From Coemansia sp. RSA 1804 (taxonomy: Eukaryota > Kickxellomycota > Kickxellomycetes > Kickxellales > Kickxellaceae), in assembly GCA_027578815.1 (NCBI GenBank), contig JANBTH010000329.1:1-20573 (forward strand): DNA of 20,573 bases, in the 5' to 3' direction. Of this stretch, positions 1-7,283 are shown piece after piece (positions within the stretch are counted from its first letter, which is position 1; each line of letters starts with the position of its first letter). Position numbers and translations under genes: made by a program. The notes beneath the pieces were generated by a model. That model ran no database searches and was not told where the DNA came from. It worked only from the letters and a program-made list of their open reading frames with translations.

Positions 1-72
1 GGCAAGCGCGACGACATCACCGTTGTTGTGGCCGTGGTCACCGATCTGGAAGACACGCCCGATCGCCGGTAA
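1..72 (+). CDS. PP2C-type protein phosphatase, C-terminal end (partial, PTC7-like)
   Basis: The window opens inside a reading frame that gives 23 residues and a TAA stop. It begins G-K-R-D-D-I-T-V-V-V and ends in a short polar tail (DLEDTPDRR). The G-K-x-D-D-I-T-V-V-V string is the last conserved strand of PP2C Ser/Thr phosphatases; its Asp pair belongs to the metal-binding centre in that family. The 'GK.DDITVVV' version resembles the PTC7/PPTC7 branch, which in yeast and animals acts in mitochondria, including on coenzyme Q biosynthesis. The catalytic body lies off the left edge, so length, targeting and metal sites cannot be checked. PP2C membership is fairly secure for so short a piece; the PTC7 assignment is tentative. 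Confidence 0.6.
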   Translation, partial: GKRDDITVVVAVVTDLEDTPDRR

Positions 73-426
73 TCATGGAGCTTTTGCTGGTGCTGTGATC
101 TCATTTGATCTGCCAAGTTTTGCTGAGAAAGGCAAATAAGTAGACACTGCTTAAATCGAGTAGATTGGAGCGATGTCTAGATCTTCCTCTTTCTCCTCCG
201 CAGACGTTGAAAAAATAAAAATTAATCACCAAAGCCTATCCGTCGAAAGTGAGCAAAAATAACCGGCTATTCTTTATTCCGCCTTTTTCTCTTTTAGAAA
301 GCTTGTATCTCGCATTTCCTCGCCCTTATCTCTATCGAACCAGTTGCGCCTGAGCCGAAAAGCTCCATTCCGGGGGGTTCCTTTCTTTCTTTCTCAGTAA
401 CATCAACACCTGCTTCTACTTCACCG
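73..426. other. Intergenic: 3' flank of PP2C gene and promoter/leader of D2HGDH gene
   Basis: This 354-base gap between two plus-strand genes has no convincing coding sequence. An AATAAA hexamer at 214-219 may be the upstream gene's polyadenylation signal. Pyrimidine-rich stretches (about 180-200, 282-296 and 380-400) lie before the ATG at 427, as is common near fungal transcription starts. The last pyrimidine run ends in CAG at about 398, so an intron in the 5' UTR is possible but unproven. I see no clear TATA box. Confidence 0.5.
214..219 (+). terminator. Candidate polyadenylation hexamer AATAAA for the PP2C gene
   Basis: AATAAA lies about 140 bases past the TAA stop in an A-rich stretch. 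Fungal poly(A) signals are degenerate, so this is only a candidate. Confidence 0.3.
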
Positions 427-1965
427 ATGCTGGCGTGTGTAAGAGGACGAGCGGCTCTGCTGCAGCTGCAGAGCCTGGCGACACGAGCGTGGCTCCACAC
501 CCCGGCGCGCAACAGCGCATTCAAAAAGGTGGGAGCGGCAGACATAGCGCACTTCAAGAAGGTGCTGCCAGCAGAGACGATCCTTGCGACGGCTGAGGCG
601 GGCGGAACGGCGGATGCGGCAGAGCTTGACGGGTTCAACGCAGACTGGCTAAACAAGTACCGCGGACAGTCGCAGGTGGTGCTGCGGCCGAAGACGACGC
701 AGCAGGTGGCAGACGTGTTGCGGTACTGCAACGACCAGCGGATTGCGGTGGTTCCGCAGGGCGGCAACACGGGGCTTGTGGGCGGCAGCGTTCCGGTGCA
801 CGACGAGGTTGTGCTGAGTCTGCGCAACCTCAACAAGGTGCGCACCTACGACGACGTGTCTGGCGTGGTTGTGTGTGACGCCGGATGTGTGCTGGAGGAG
901 CTGGATGCGTATGTGGCGGAGCGCGGCCATATGATGCCGCTGGATCTGGGTGCGAAGGGCAGCTGCCAGATTGGCGGCAACGTGGCGACCAACGCGGGCG
1001 GGATCCGGCTGCTGCGGTACGGGTCGCTGCATGGGTCGGTGCTGGGGCTGGAGGTGGTTCTGGCCGACGGCACGGTGCTGGACAATCTGACGACGCTGCG
1101 CAAGGACAACACCGGGTACGACCTGAAGCAGCTCTTCATCGGCTCCGAGGGCACGCTGGGCATAATCACCGGCGTGTCTGTGGTGACGCCGCGCCGTCCG
1201 TCCGCCGTCAATGTAGCCGTGCTGGGCGCAAGCTCCTACAAGGCTGTGCAGCGCGCCTTTGCGTTTGCGCGCCAGCGGTGCGGCGAGGTGCTGAGCGCCT
1301 ACGAGTTCTGGGACGCCAGCTGCATGCGCACGGTGCTTGCGCATCAGAGCCTGCGCAATCCGCTGGAGTCCGAGTACCCGTTTTACGTGCTGATCGAGAC
1401 AAACGGATCCAACAAGGACCACGACGACGAGAAGCTTGCGCAGCTGCTGGAGGAGCTGATTGACAACGGCGTGGTGGAGGACGGTGCGCTGGCCATGGAC
1501 GACTCGCAGATTGCGCGCATGTGGACGATGCGCGAGGGCATTCCAGAGTCGCTCGGCAAGACCGGCGCCGTTTACAAGTACGACATCTCCATCCCAATCC
1601 CCGTGCTCTATGACATTGTCGACGATATTGCGCAGCGTCTGGAGAAAGCGTGTCTGTATTCGCCTGGCTCTCCCTACTCAGACCCCGTCAAGCAAGTGTC
1701 CGGCTACGGCCACATTGGCGACGGAAACCTTCACCTCAACATCGTGGCCAACCGCTTTGACGACAGAGTCACCCGCGTCTTCGAGCCCTACGTGTACGAG
1801 TGGGTTGCCTCGCACCGCGGCTCCATCTCCGCCGAACACGGCGTCGGCCTGATGAAGCGCGACTACCTGCCATACTCCAAGCCGCCCGCCATGATCGACT
1901 ACATGAAGCGCATCAAGACCCTGTTCGATCCAAACGGCATCCTCAATCCATACAAGGTTCTGTAG
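427..1965 (+). CDS. D2HGDH: D-2-hydroxyglutarate dehydrogenase, mitochondrial (FAD-linked)
   Basis: A single-exon, 512-residue FAD-dependent dehydrogenase that oxidises D-2-hydroxyglutarate to 2-oxoglutarate (the yeast relatives Dld2/Dld3 also act on D-lactate). Residues 1-30 are rich in Arg, Ala and Leu without acids, which suits a mitochondrial presequence. A PCMH-type FAD-binding domain spans about 83-262, with the signature PQGGNTGLVGGSVPV at 110-124 and GSEGTLGIIT at 239-248. The FAD-oxidase C-terminal domain follows to about 510. The metal-site motif GHIGDGNLH (428-436; His429, His436) and Glu470 in SAEHGVG correspond to the metal ligands of human D2HGDH. The end DPNGILNPYKVL is typical of the family. 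Length matches known homologues and all key residues are present. The ATG at 427 is the first start giving a presequence. D-lactate dehydrogenase is the main alternative; the 'GGNTGLVGGSVPV' form favours D2HGDH. Confidence 0.92.
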   Translation: MLACVRGRAALLQLQSLATRAWLHTPARNSAFKKVGAADIAHFKKVLPAETILATAEAGGTADAAELDGFNADWLNKYRGQSQVVLRPKTTQQVADVLRYCNDQRIAVVPQGGNTGLVGGSVPVHDEVVLSLRNLNKVRTYDDVSGVVVCDAGCVLEELDAYVAERGHMMPLDLGAKGSCQIGGNVATNAGGIRLLRYGSLHGSVLGLEVVLADGTVLDNLTTLRKDNTGYDLKQLFIGSEGTLGIITGVSVVTPRRPSAVNVAVLGASSYKAVQRAFAFARQRCGEVLSAYEFWDASCMRTVLAHQSLRNPLESEYPFYVLIETNGSNKDHDDEKLAQLLEELIDNGVVEDGALAMDDSQIARMWTMREGIPESLGKTGAVYKYDISIPIPVLYDIVDDIAQRLEKACLYSPGSPYSDPVKQVSGYGHIGDGNLHLNIVANRFDDRVTRVFEPYVYEWVASHRGSISAEHGVGLMKRDYLPYSKPPAMIDYMKRIKTLFDPNGILNPYKVL

Positions 1966-2141
1966 GTTCGGTAGTGCTGCGCTCTTTGTCTTTTCTGCTA
2001 ACTTCCCTTTCCTGGTTGGCCAGCTCCTCGTTGATCCTTCGTGATCCGTGCTGGCGTGGTCGGATCGCCAAGCGTCAGCATGCTGCGCGCGAAATAACGC
2101 TTGATTTGAGCGAGAAAGTGTGTGAAGGGGGAAAGACTGAC

Positions 2142-2147
2142 AATAAA
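2142..2147 (+). terminator. Candidate polyadenylation hexamer AATAAA for D2HGDH
   Basis: AATAAA, overlapped by a second AATAAA-like unit, lies about 177 bases past the D2HGDH stop at the edge where sequence turns from mixed to T/C-rich. Confidence 0.4.
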
Positions 2148-2250
2148 TAAACAAAAATAAACAGGCTCCAGCTCTCTTCTGTCTTTCTGCTGTCTTTTCT
2201 TTTTTTGGTTCTACGTTGATCTTCTCTTGTTTATAGCTGTCGTATCTTGA

Positions 2251-2270
2251 CTCTCTCTCTCTCTCTCTCT
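2251..2270 (+). repeat. Perfect (CT)10 microsatellite in the RFC4 upstream region
   Basis: Ten uninterrupted CT units lie about 55 bases before the RFC4 ATG inside a longer pyrimidine tract. Such tracts are frequent in fungal promoters and leaders, and this one probably varies in length between strains. Confidence 0.9.
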
Positions 2271-2324
2271 GTTCTTCTATCTCTCCTCCGCTTGTGACAT
2301 TGTTGGCAACAAGGAAACAGCAAC

Positions 2325-3407
2325 ATGGACTTTTTCGGACGGCCAAAGGCCGACGCTCCGGCGCCGTCAAAGACAGACAAGCAAAGCGACGCCAAGGACG
2401 CCGCAGCAGCCAGACTAGTGCCGTGGGTAGAAAAGTACCGGCCACGGAACATCAACGAGGTCACGGCGCAGGACGAGGTGGTCCGAGTGCTGCGCAAGAG
2501 TCTGGAGACCAAGAACCTCCCGCACCTCCTGTTCTACGGGCCTCCTGGAACCGGCAAAACATCGACCATTCTGGCGCTGACACGCGACATGTACGGCGCC
2601 GAGGCAAAGACGCGGGTCCTTGAGCTGAACGCGTCGGACGAGCGCGGGATCTCGGTGATCCGCGAAAAGGTCAAGAACTTTGCGCGCGGAGCCATCGCCA
2701 CCTCCTCAGCTGCCCGCTCATCAATGCCGCCGTACAAGGTCATCATACTCGATGAGGCGGACTCGATGACCTCGGATGCGCAGGCGGCGCTGCGCAGGAT
2801 CATTGAAAAGTACTCGCGGGTCACAAGGTTCTGCCTCGTTTGCAACTACGTCAGCAGGATCATCGAGCCGCTGGCCAGCAGGTGCACAAAGTTCCGCTTC
2901 AAGAGCCTCCCGCGCGACCAGGCCATTGCGCGCGTGGCCGAGGTTGCGCGGCTGGAGAACGTTGGGTGTCGGGACGACGCCGTTGGAGCGCTGGTCGACT
3001 GCGCCGAGGGCGATCTGCGTCGGGCCATGATGTCGCTGCAGAGCGCCTCGCGTATGGTGGGCAGCAGCGGAAAGCAGCTGGACGCCGCGGTGGTTGCCGA
3101 GGTCGTGGGTGTCATTCCTTCCGACGTTGTTGCCCAGCTGCGCGACTCGTGGGGTGCTGCTGATACAAGCGCCGTCTGCGGCCTGGTTGACCAGCTTGTT
3201 TACAGCGGATACCCGGCCTCTCGCGTCCTGTCCCAGCTCCACGACCTTGTTGTCGATGACGAGCGCCTCAGCTCGCTGCAGAAGTCAAAGATCGCCATCC
3301 TCATGGCCTCTACTGACAAGGCCCTCCACGACGGTGCTGACGAGCAACTGCAGCTTCTTGATCTGATGCTCCAGGCCTCAAAGGTCGCCGTGCAACAAGC
3401 CGCGTAG
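2325..3407 (+). CDS. RFC4: Replication factor C subunit 4 (clamp-loader AAA+ ATPase; yeast Rfc2 equivalent)
   Basis: A single-exon, 360-residue small RFC subunit. RFC opens the PCNA ring and loads it on primer-template DNA in the nucleus; the small subunits also serve in checkpoint and cohesion clamp loaders. In order: a short polar N-terminus, the RFC-box entry LVPWVEKYRP (31-40), Walker A GPPGTGKT (72-79), LNASDERGI (101-109), Walker B ILDEADSM with DEAD at 143-146, sensor 1 around CNYVSRII (173-180), the arginine-finger motif SRC at 185-187, a sensor-2-like GDLRRAM, then the helical collar domain ending in DGADEQLQLLDL. The pattern (VPWVEKYRP, SRIIEPLASRC, QLHDLVV, DGADEQLQL) follows human RFC4 rather than RFC2, RFC3 or RFC5. 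Length is normal and no key residue is missing. It is convergent with the acyltransferase gene that follows. Confidence 0.95.
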   Translation: MDFFGRPKADAPAPSKTDKQSDAKDAAAARLVPWVEKYRPRNINEVTAQDEVVRVLRKSLETKNLPHLLFYGPPGTGKTSTILALTRDMYGAEAKTRVLELNASDERGISVIREKVKNFARGAIATSSAARSSMPPYKVIILDEADSMTSDAQAALRRIIEKYSRVTRFCLVCNYVSRIIEPLASRCTKFRFKSLPRDQAIARVAEVARLENVGCRDDAVGALVDCAEGDLRRAMMSLQSASRMVGSSGKQLDAAVVAEVVGVIPSDVVAQLRDSWGAADTSAVCGLVDQLVYSGYPASRVLSQLHDLVVDDERLSSLQKSKIAILMASTDKALHDGADEQLQLLDLMLQASKVAVQQAA

Positions 3408-3592
3408 CAGTCTCATATCTTTAGCTTTTGGTATTGCATGCTAGGAAACAATGCCCTCACACGTTAAATATATCACGGCACTCGTAGAATATCGTAAAAA
3501 TTATAAACTAAATAATGTTTCATTCAAAAGCCAACGTTGAATGTAAAAGCGTGAAAAGAAGTACCTGCGAAACGAAGAGAACAGAAGAGTGT
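3408..3592. other. Convergent intergenic region (RFC4 / acyltransferase 1)
   Basis: This 185-base AT-rich gap lies between two facing genes and must hold both transcript ends. I see no AATAAA on either strand, so termination probably uses degenerate signals (for example the run around 3464-3515). It also marks the change from GC-rich plus-strand genes to less GC-rich minus-strand genes. Confidence 0.5.
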
Positions 3593-5101
3593 TTACTTGT
3601 AGTATTCAAACTTGTCCACCAGCTTCATCCAGCTGGCATTCTGGACAACTTTGGCTGCCACCTCGGGCGCAAGCTTGAGTTCAATCTCGTATCCGCCGAC
3701 CTTTGGATTGGTTGCCATGACATATGCTACGTCGGTGGACACTTGAGGTCCATGGCGTACCAGCGAAGGAATGCCTGCTCCAAAATCAACCTCATAGTGT
3801 CCAAGCCTGCTATGGTTGCTTGTCAGCAGCTTCTTTTTGCATGTCCAGGTGCCGAATCCCATCCGCAGGTAGTTGTCTGGTTTGCTTTCCGCCAGATATC
3901 CCAGCTGCGAATAGACGTTTTCGTCGGAGGACGCCACGACCTCGTGTATTATCAGTGCTAGTGCGGATAGTGCCTCGTCTGTGGGCTCAGCATAAACCAG
4001 GGTTTCTGGGAACATGGCGTCCCTTCCCATCGACATGTTTCCCAGGTATTTGGGCGCGTCTGGGTGGCTCAAGCGCGTGTGCATGCTCACAGACAAGTTT
4101 GCTTTAAACTCGCCCGTGGGCTTGCTCTTCTTGCCTTGGCCGAAGACGGTGCGGAAAGGTAAGGCCAATCGTCTGCTTATCCTGTCGTTGTTTGCCTGTT
4201 CCTTTGCTTGCGCCACCACGATTGCCAAGTACGCAATGATAACGTCGTTGATAGAGTACCGAATCCCCGGCGGTGCATGCCTCTGCACCGAGTCGCGGAT
4301 GCTCTCCATTGTTTTGGACGGGATGTGGAAGAATGAGCATGTATAGCTGGTTGCGTCTATCACTCTTTTCAGCAGCTGTCCGCGTAGTTCTGGCGACAGC
4401 CATGTCACACATTTGCTGATAATGTTGCTGGACTGCAAGGTTTTGACCATCGAGCTGTCCAGTGAAGTGGTTTCACTGGAACGAATGCTGGTAGGAACTG
4501 CGCGGTCGTAGATGTACTCGCACGCGGGGAATGGAGCTTTGTTGGCGGCATCCTGTGGCTGCACCATCCATCTGGCTATTTCGGCCCACCGGTTCATAAG
4601 ACGAGTAAACCCGTACCCGTCAAAGAGGCAGTGCATAATGCTAGCATACACAAGCACGCCGCCGTTGTCCCTGAAGCGAACAACGTGGACGTACGCTGTC
4701 TTTATCTTCTTGCCGAATAATCCCGGTGAAACGGGAACCCCGCATTTTGAGCTTGAGCTGATAGGGAGCCTATCGATGTTGAACCCAAACTTGTGCATGT
4801 CTGAGTAATCAAGGCCGCAGACGGTGTCTGTGTAGACAGGCATGTTCAGGCTATCCTTGTTCACCTCGACATACAGTTTTCTGTCGGTATCGGTTTTTAC
4901 GTAGCCGGCAAGGATGGGAAACTCTTCCAGTGTCTTGTAGAATGCATTCTCCAGCGCTTTGGCCGGCATGAACTCGTCCCGAGGGACGTTGCTGTCGTTC
5001 TCGTACCAGTAGCACAACGGGATGCTTATCGGCGAGCCCATTGTGTCGTATCCATCGAGATGAATAGTCCGCGAACTAACCGTGCTTAAAAACGAATCCA
5101 T
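3593..5101 (-). CDS. BAHD-like / fungal Transferase-family acyltransferase 1
   Basis: A single-exon, 502-residue protein of the CoA-dependent acyltransferase superfamily (Pfam 'Transferase', BAHD-like). These enzymes move an acyl group from acyl-CoA to an alcohol or amine. The catalytic motif appears as HCLFDGYG (His157, Asp161), the structural DFGWG-like motif as DFGAG (439-443), and the second-lobe motif YSINDVIIAY starts at 282. The order and spacing (HxxxD in the first third, DFGxG about 60 residues from the end) and the length of about 500 fit BAHD enzymes. No signal peptide or membrane segment is visible. The ATG at 5101 gives MDSFLSTV, aligning with both downstream paralogs. It is the most GC-rich of three tandem paralogs. 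Trichothecene-acetyltransferase or hydroxycinnamoyltransferase-like roles are conceivable, but the substrate cannot be read from sequence. Confidence 0.85.
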   Translation of the reverse strand: MDSFLSTVSSRTIHLDGYDTMGSPISIPLCYWYENDSNVPRDEFMPAKALENAFYKTLEEFPILAGYVKTDTDRKLYVEVNKDSLNMPVYTDTVCGLDYSDMHKFGFNIDRLPISSSSKCGVPVSPGLFGKKIKTAYVHVVRFRDNGGVLVYASIMHCLFDGYGFTRLMNRWAEIARWMVQPQDAANKAPFPACEYIYDRAVPTSIRSSETTSLDSSMVKTLQSSNIISKCVTWLSPELRGQLLKRVIDATSYTCSFFHIPSKTMESIRDSVQRHAPPGIRYSINDVIIAYLAIVVAQAKEQANNDRISRRLALPFRTVFGQGKKSKPTGEFKANLSVSMHTRLSHPDAPKYLGNMSMGRDAMFPETLVYAEPTDEALSALALIIHEVVASSDENVYSQLGYLAESKPDNYLRMGFGTWTCKKKLLTSNHSRLGHYEVDFGAGIPSLVRHGPQVSTDVAYVMATNPKVGGYEIELKLAPEVAAKVVQNASWMKLVDKFEYYK

Positions 5102-5105
5102 GTCT

Positions 5106-5143
5106 GCAAGTAAAGCGGTAGTGAAGGTTAAACAAATACTTTT
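5106..5143 (-). promoter_or_regulatory. Leader blocks shared with acyltransferase 3
   Basis: Read on the gene strand, AAAAGTATT (5135-5143) and CTTTACTTGC (5106-5115) precede the ATG. The same two blocks precede acyltransferase 3 at 8831-8839 and 8801-8810, with offsets from the ATG within about two bases. They may be a shared core promoter/leader or simply a remnant of duplication. Confidence 0.45.
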
Positions 5144-5376
5144 CCAGCGTTCTCGAGTACAGCGGGAAAAAGGACAATTGCACTAAATGGTGCAATATAG
5201 AAGTTGTGATCGATAGAAAAAATAAAGACCATACTCAATTCTTTCTCTCTCACTGACAACCGGATATCAACAAGATGTAACAAGAATAAACAAGTGAAAA
5301 CTTTTATGTAGAGCCGCTTTGAATGCAGGAGTCCCTTGAAAGCACACATGTGGATATGACAGTGGTTTTCCGGCTT

Positions 5377-5458
5377 TGCTTGAAGTAGAAGCGGGCGAAT
5401 ATAGTTTATTGTACCAACTAACATATATCGCTAGCAAACCTCCTAAAGACAGCTTGAC
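5377..5458 (-). repeat. Two conserved 3'-flank blocks (copy A, after acyltransferase 2)
   Basis: Plus-strand TGCTTGAAGTAGAAG (5377-5391) and AAGACAGCTTGAC (5446-5458) match TGCTTGAAGGAGAAG (7162-7176) and AAGACAGAATGAC (7230-7242) with one and two mismatches. The inter-block spacing is 54 versus 53 bases. Both pairs lie just past the stop codon of a paralog, which suggests they were duplicated with the genes. Confidence 0.5.
5405..5410 (-). terminator. Candidate polyadenylation hexamer (AATAAA on minus strand), acyltransferase 2
   Basis: TTTATT on the plus strand reads AATAAA on the gene strand, about 82 bases past the acyltransferase 2 stop. Confidence 0.35.
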
Positions 5459-5491
5459 CAGCGCTCTGCAATCCCAGAGCACAAGTAGCGG

Positions 5492-6994
5492 CTATATAAT
5501 ACAATCGTACTTGTCCACAATCTTCATCCAGCCAGCATCTTGGATAACATGGGCCGCTATTTCGGGGGCTAGATTAAGTGTGATCTCGTATCCTCCAATC
5601 TCTGGGTTTCCTGGCATTACAAGGACGACATCGGGGAAGGCGTAAGGTGCAAAACGCACCAACAAGGGAGTTCCTGCTCCAAAATCGACCTTGTAGTGAG
5701 CAAATCTGACCTGAGTGCTAATAACCAGCTTCCTTCTATGCTTTGCATTACACAGAGTTAGCCGCATGTAGCTGTCTGGTTCCTTGTTTAGTAAATGTCC
5801 AAATTGTCCAATATATTCCTTGTCAACATCTGAAACTGCTTGATGTGTTTTCAGAGCCAGCGCAGATAGCGCCTTGTCGGTGGGCTCAACTTGCACCATA
5901 TCTTGCGGAAACCAAATGTACTTTCCAAGGGACATATTTCCCGTGTAGTTGTCAGTGCCCGTGTGATCTATACGCGGACGTATATTAACCGCTACAGTTG
6001 TTAGAAACCCTGTATGCTCCCCCAGCTTAGCGCCAAAGGCTGCGCGCACGGCTGAAGGCACTGGTCTGCTCCACCAGTCAGCAGATGCCTTTTCTTTTGC
6101 CCGAGCAACAAGAATCGTCACATAAGCTACAATAATATCATTAATAGAGTAACGCATGCCTGGCGGAGCGTGTTTTTGCACGCTGGTACGAAGGTTCTCC
6201 AATCCTTCTGAAGGAATGTGCAGGTAATAGCATACACGGCTGGCTGCATTCGACAGTGCTTTAAATATTTTACCCCGTGTTTCTGGCGATATCCAGGCAA
6301 GCCATCTGGTTAGCATGTTACCACTCGACATGGATTCAAGTGTAAAGGTGTCCAAAGATGCTGTTTGGTTAGACCGATAGGTCGAGTGTACTGCGCGGTC
6401 ATGAGTATACTGGCGTTTTGGAAATGGTGCTTGGTACACATCCTGCGGTTTCTGCATCCATTTGGCTATCTCTGCCCAACGGCTCATGAACAGTGTAAAT
6501 CCGTGTCCGTCAACCAGACAGTGCGAAACGCTTGCAAAAACTAGCACTCCGCTGTTGTTATTAAATCTAATGACGCGAAAGAAGGCTAGCTTGATTAGGT
6601 TGCCAAAAGATTTATATGTCGCTGGAACGCCGCACTCATCGGACAGATCAATTGGAAGCTTTCTAATATCAAATCGAGACTCGATCATTTCTGCAAACTC
6701 CATATCGCAGCAAGTGTCTGTGTAAACTGGCATATTCATATTATTCTTGTCTACTTCAATATACATGCGACTATCCTTATCTGTCTTTGAGTGTCCCGCA
6801 AAGATGGGAAACTCCTGCAATGTCTTGTAAAAGGCCTGTTCTAGTATCATTGGCGGCATGAATACATCCCAAGAATTCCTGTTGTTGTTGGAGTACCAAT
6901 AACACATGGGAACAGGAACAATGGAACACGCAGCATCGAGACCGTCTAGATAAACGATTTGCGGCTTGACAGCGCTAGTAAATGCATCCATCAT
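5492..6994 (-). CDS. BAHD-like / fungal Transferase-family acyltransferase 2
   Basis: A single-exon, 500-residue paralog of the flanking acyltransferases. It has HCLVDGHG (His158, Asp162), YSINDIIVAY from 282, and DFGAG at 437-441, so it should be catalytically competent as a CoA-dependent O- or N-acyltransferase. The shared block NMPVYTDT lies near residue 90 and P-x-I-G-G-Y-E near 465. The open frame continues 27 codons further upstream to 7075 with a hydrophobic stretch, but those residues have no counterpart in the paralogs and the region is AT-rich like a leader. I therefore start at the tandem ATG-ATG (6994/6991), where MDAFTSAV aligns with the other two. If the longer form were real it would add an N-terminal hydrophobic segment. 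GC content is lower than in acyltransferase 1. Substrate unknown. Confidence 0.85.
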   Translation of the reverse strand: MMDAFTSAVKPQIVYLDGLDAACSIVPVPMCYWYSNNNRNSWDVFMPPMILEQAFYKTLQEFPIFAGHSKTDKDSRMYIEVDKNNMNMPVYTDTCCDMEFAEMIESRFDIRKLPIDLSDECGVPATYKSFGNLIKLAFFRVIRFNNNSGVLVFASVSHCLVDGHGFTLFMSRWAEIAKWMQKPQDVYQAPFPKRQYTHDRAVHSTYRSNQTASLDTFTLESMSSGNMLTRWLAWISPETRGKIFKALSNAASRVCYYLHIPSEGLENLRTSVQKHAPPGMRYSINDIIVAYVTILVARAKEKASADWWSRPVPSAVRAAFGAKLGEHTGFLTTVAVNIRPRIDHTGTDNYTGNMSLGKYIWFPQDMVQVEPTDKALSALALKTHQAVSDVDKEYIGQFGHLLNKEPDSYMRLTLCNAKHRRKLVISTQVRFAHYKVDFGAGTPLLVRFAPYAFPDVVLVMPGNPEIGGYEITLNLAPEIAAHVIQDAGWMKIVDKYDCII

Positions 6995-7161
6995 CTCTGG
7001 TAAATGAATAGATGTTAATAAAGGATAAAAAATAAAGAAACTATTTAATATTATAGGTAAGAGATGTAGAGTCAAAAAAAGGATAAACCAAAAGAGGCAA
7101 TTATGCTTGCACTTTCATCTGTCAAATTCTGTAAAACAATACACACATTGCGCTTTGTGGC

Positions 7162-7242
7162 TGCTTGAAGGAGAAGTAGCATATGCTCTATTCTCTGGCC
7201 ACCAGGTCTTGAGCAAGCAATAGAATGCCAAGACAGAATGAC
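7162..7242 (-). repeat. Two conserved 3'-flank blocks (copy B, after acyltransferase 3)
   Basis: The counterpart of the blocks at 5377-5458: TGCTTGAAGGAGAAG (7162-7176) and AAGACAGAATGAC (7230-7242). The second block ends about 40 bases from the acyltransferase 3 stop, compared with about 33 bases for copy A. Confidence 0.5.
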
Positions 7243-7245
7243 ATA

Positions 7246-7259
7246 TTGTTTGCAAACAA
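7246..7259. repeat. Perfect 14-base palindrome
   Basis: TTGTTTGCAAACAA equals its own reverse complement. It sits 24 bases past the acyltransferase 3 stop, in its presumed 3' UTR. The half-site TGTTTGC resembles a forkhead-type recognition core, but chance in AT-rich DNA is a sufficient explanation. Confidence 0.5.
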
Positions 7260-7283
7260 CAATGAAGGGGTTCTATTCTCAGA

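Larger units (their letters stand above)
1966..2324. other. Intergenic: 3' flank of D2HGDH and promoter of RFC4
   Basis: The 359-base gap between two plus-strand genes has no supported gene. An A-rich block at 2140-2162 holds an AATAAA and probably ends the D2HGDH transcript. Downstream the plus strand becomes strongly pyrimidine-rich (about 2164-2290), including a perfect CT repeat, before the RFC4 ATG. I did not see an MCB-type ACGCGT element, which is often found before replication genes in some fungi. Confidence 0.5.
5102..5491. other. Intergenic: promoter/leader of acyltransferase 1 and 3' flank of acyltransferase 2
   Basis: This 390-base AT-rich gap has no credible gene. Next to the acyltransferase 1 ATG it has two short blocks also found before acyltransferase 3 (5106-5115 and 5135-5143). 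On the far side, two blocks at 5377-5391 and 5446-5458 recur at nearly the same spacing after acyltransferase 3. An antisense AATAAA at 5405-5410 may end the acyltransferase 2 transcript. Confidence 0.5.
6995..7283. other. Intergenic: promoter/leader of acyltransferase 2 and 3' flank of acyltransferase 3
   Basis: A 289-base AT-rich gap. The part next to the acyltransferase 2 ATG (about 6995-7085) is very AT-rich with TATA-like and T-rich strings on the gene strand. It lacks the clear leader blocks seen before acyltransferases 1 and 3. The other half carries copy B of the two 3'-flank blocks and a perfect 14-base palindrome (7246-7259). Confidence 0.45.

Noticed and set aside
649..1422. Long antisense frame (257 codons) over the D2HGDH gene, plus other frames at 294-845, 885-1463 and 1208-1597
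   Set aside because: These mirror the GC-rich third-codon positions of the real gene, are rich in Arg/His/Ala/Pro/Ser, and have no recognisable domains.
5102..5115. CTTTACTTGCAG just before the acyltransferase 1 ATG looks like an intron acceptor
   Set aside because: The matching leader of acyltransferase 3 reads CTTTACTTGCTG and lacks the AG, so the block is probably not a splice site.
5463..5480. Possible hairpin GCTCTG / CAGAGC just past the acyltransferase 2 stop
   Set aside because: A six-base stem with a six-base loop is expected by chance, and hairpin terminators are not used for nuclear fungal mRNA genes.
6995..7075. 27-codon N-terminal extension of acyltransferase 2 with a hydrophobic segment
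   Set aside because: It has no counterpart in the paralogs, is AT-rich like the surrounding leader, and the tandem ATG at 6994/6991 aligns with the other starts.
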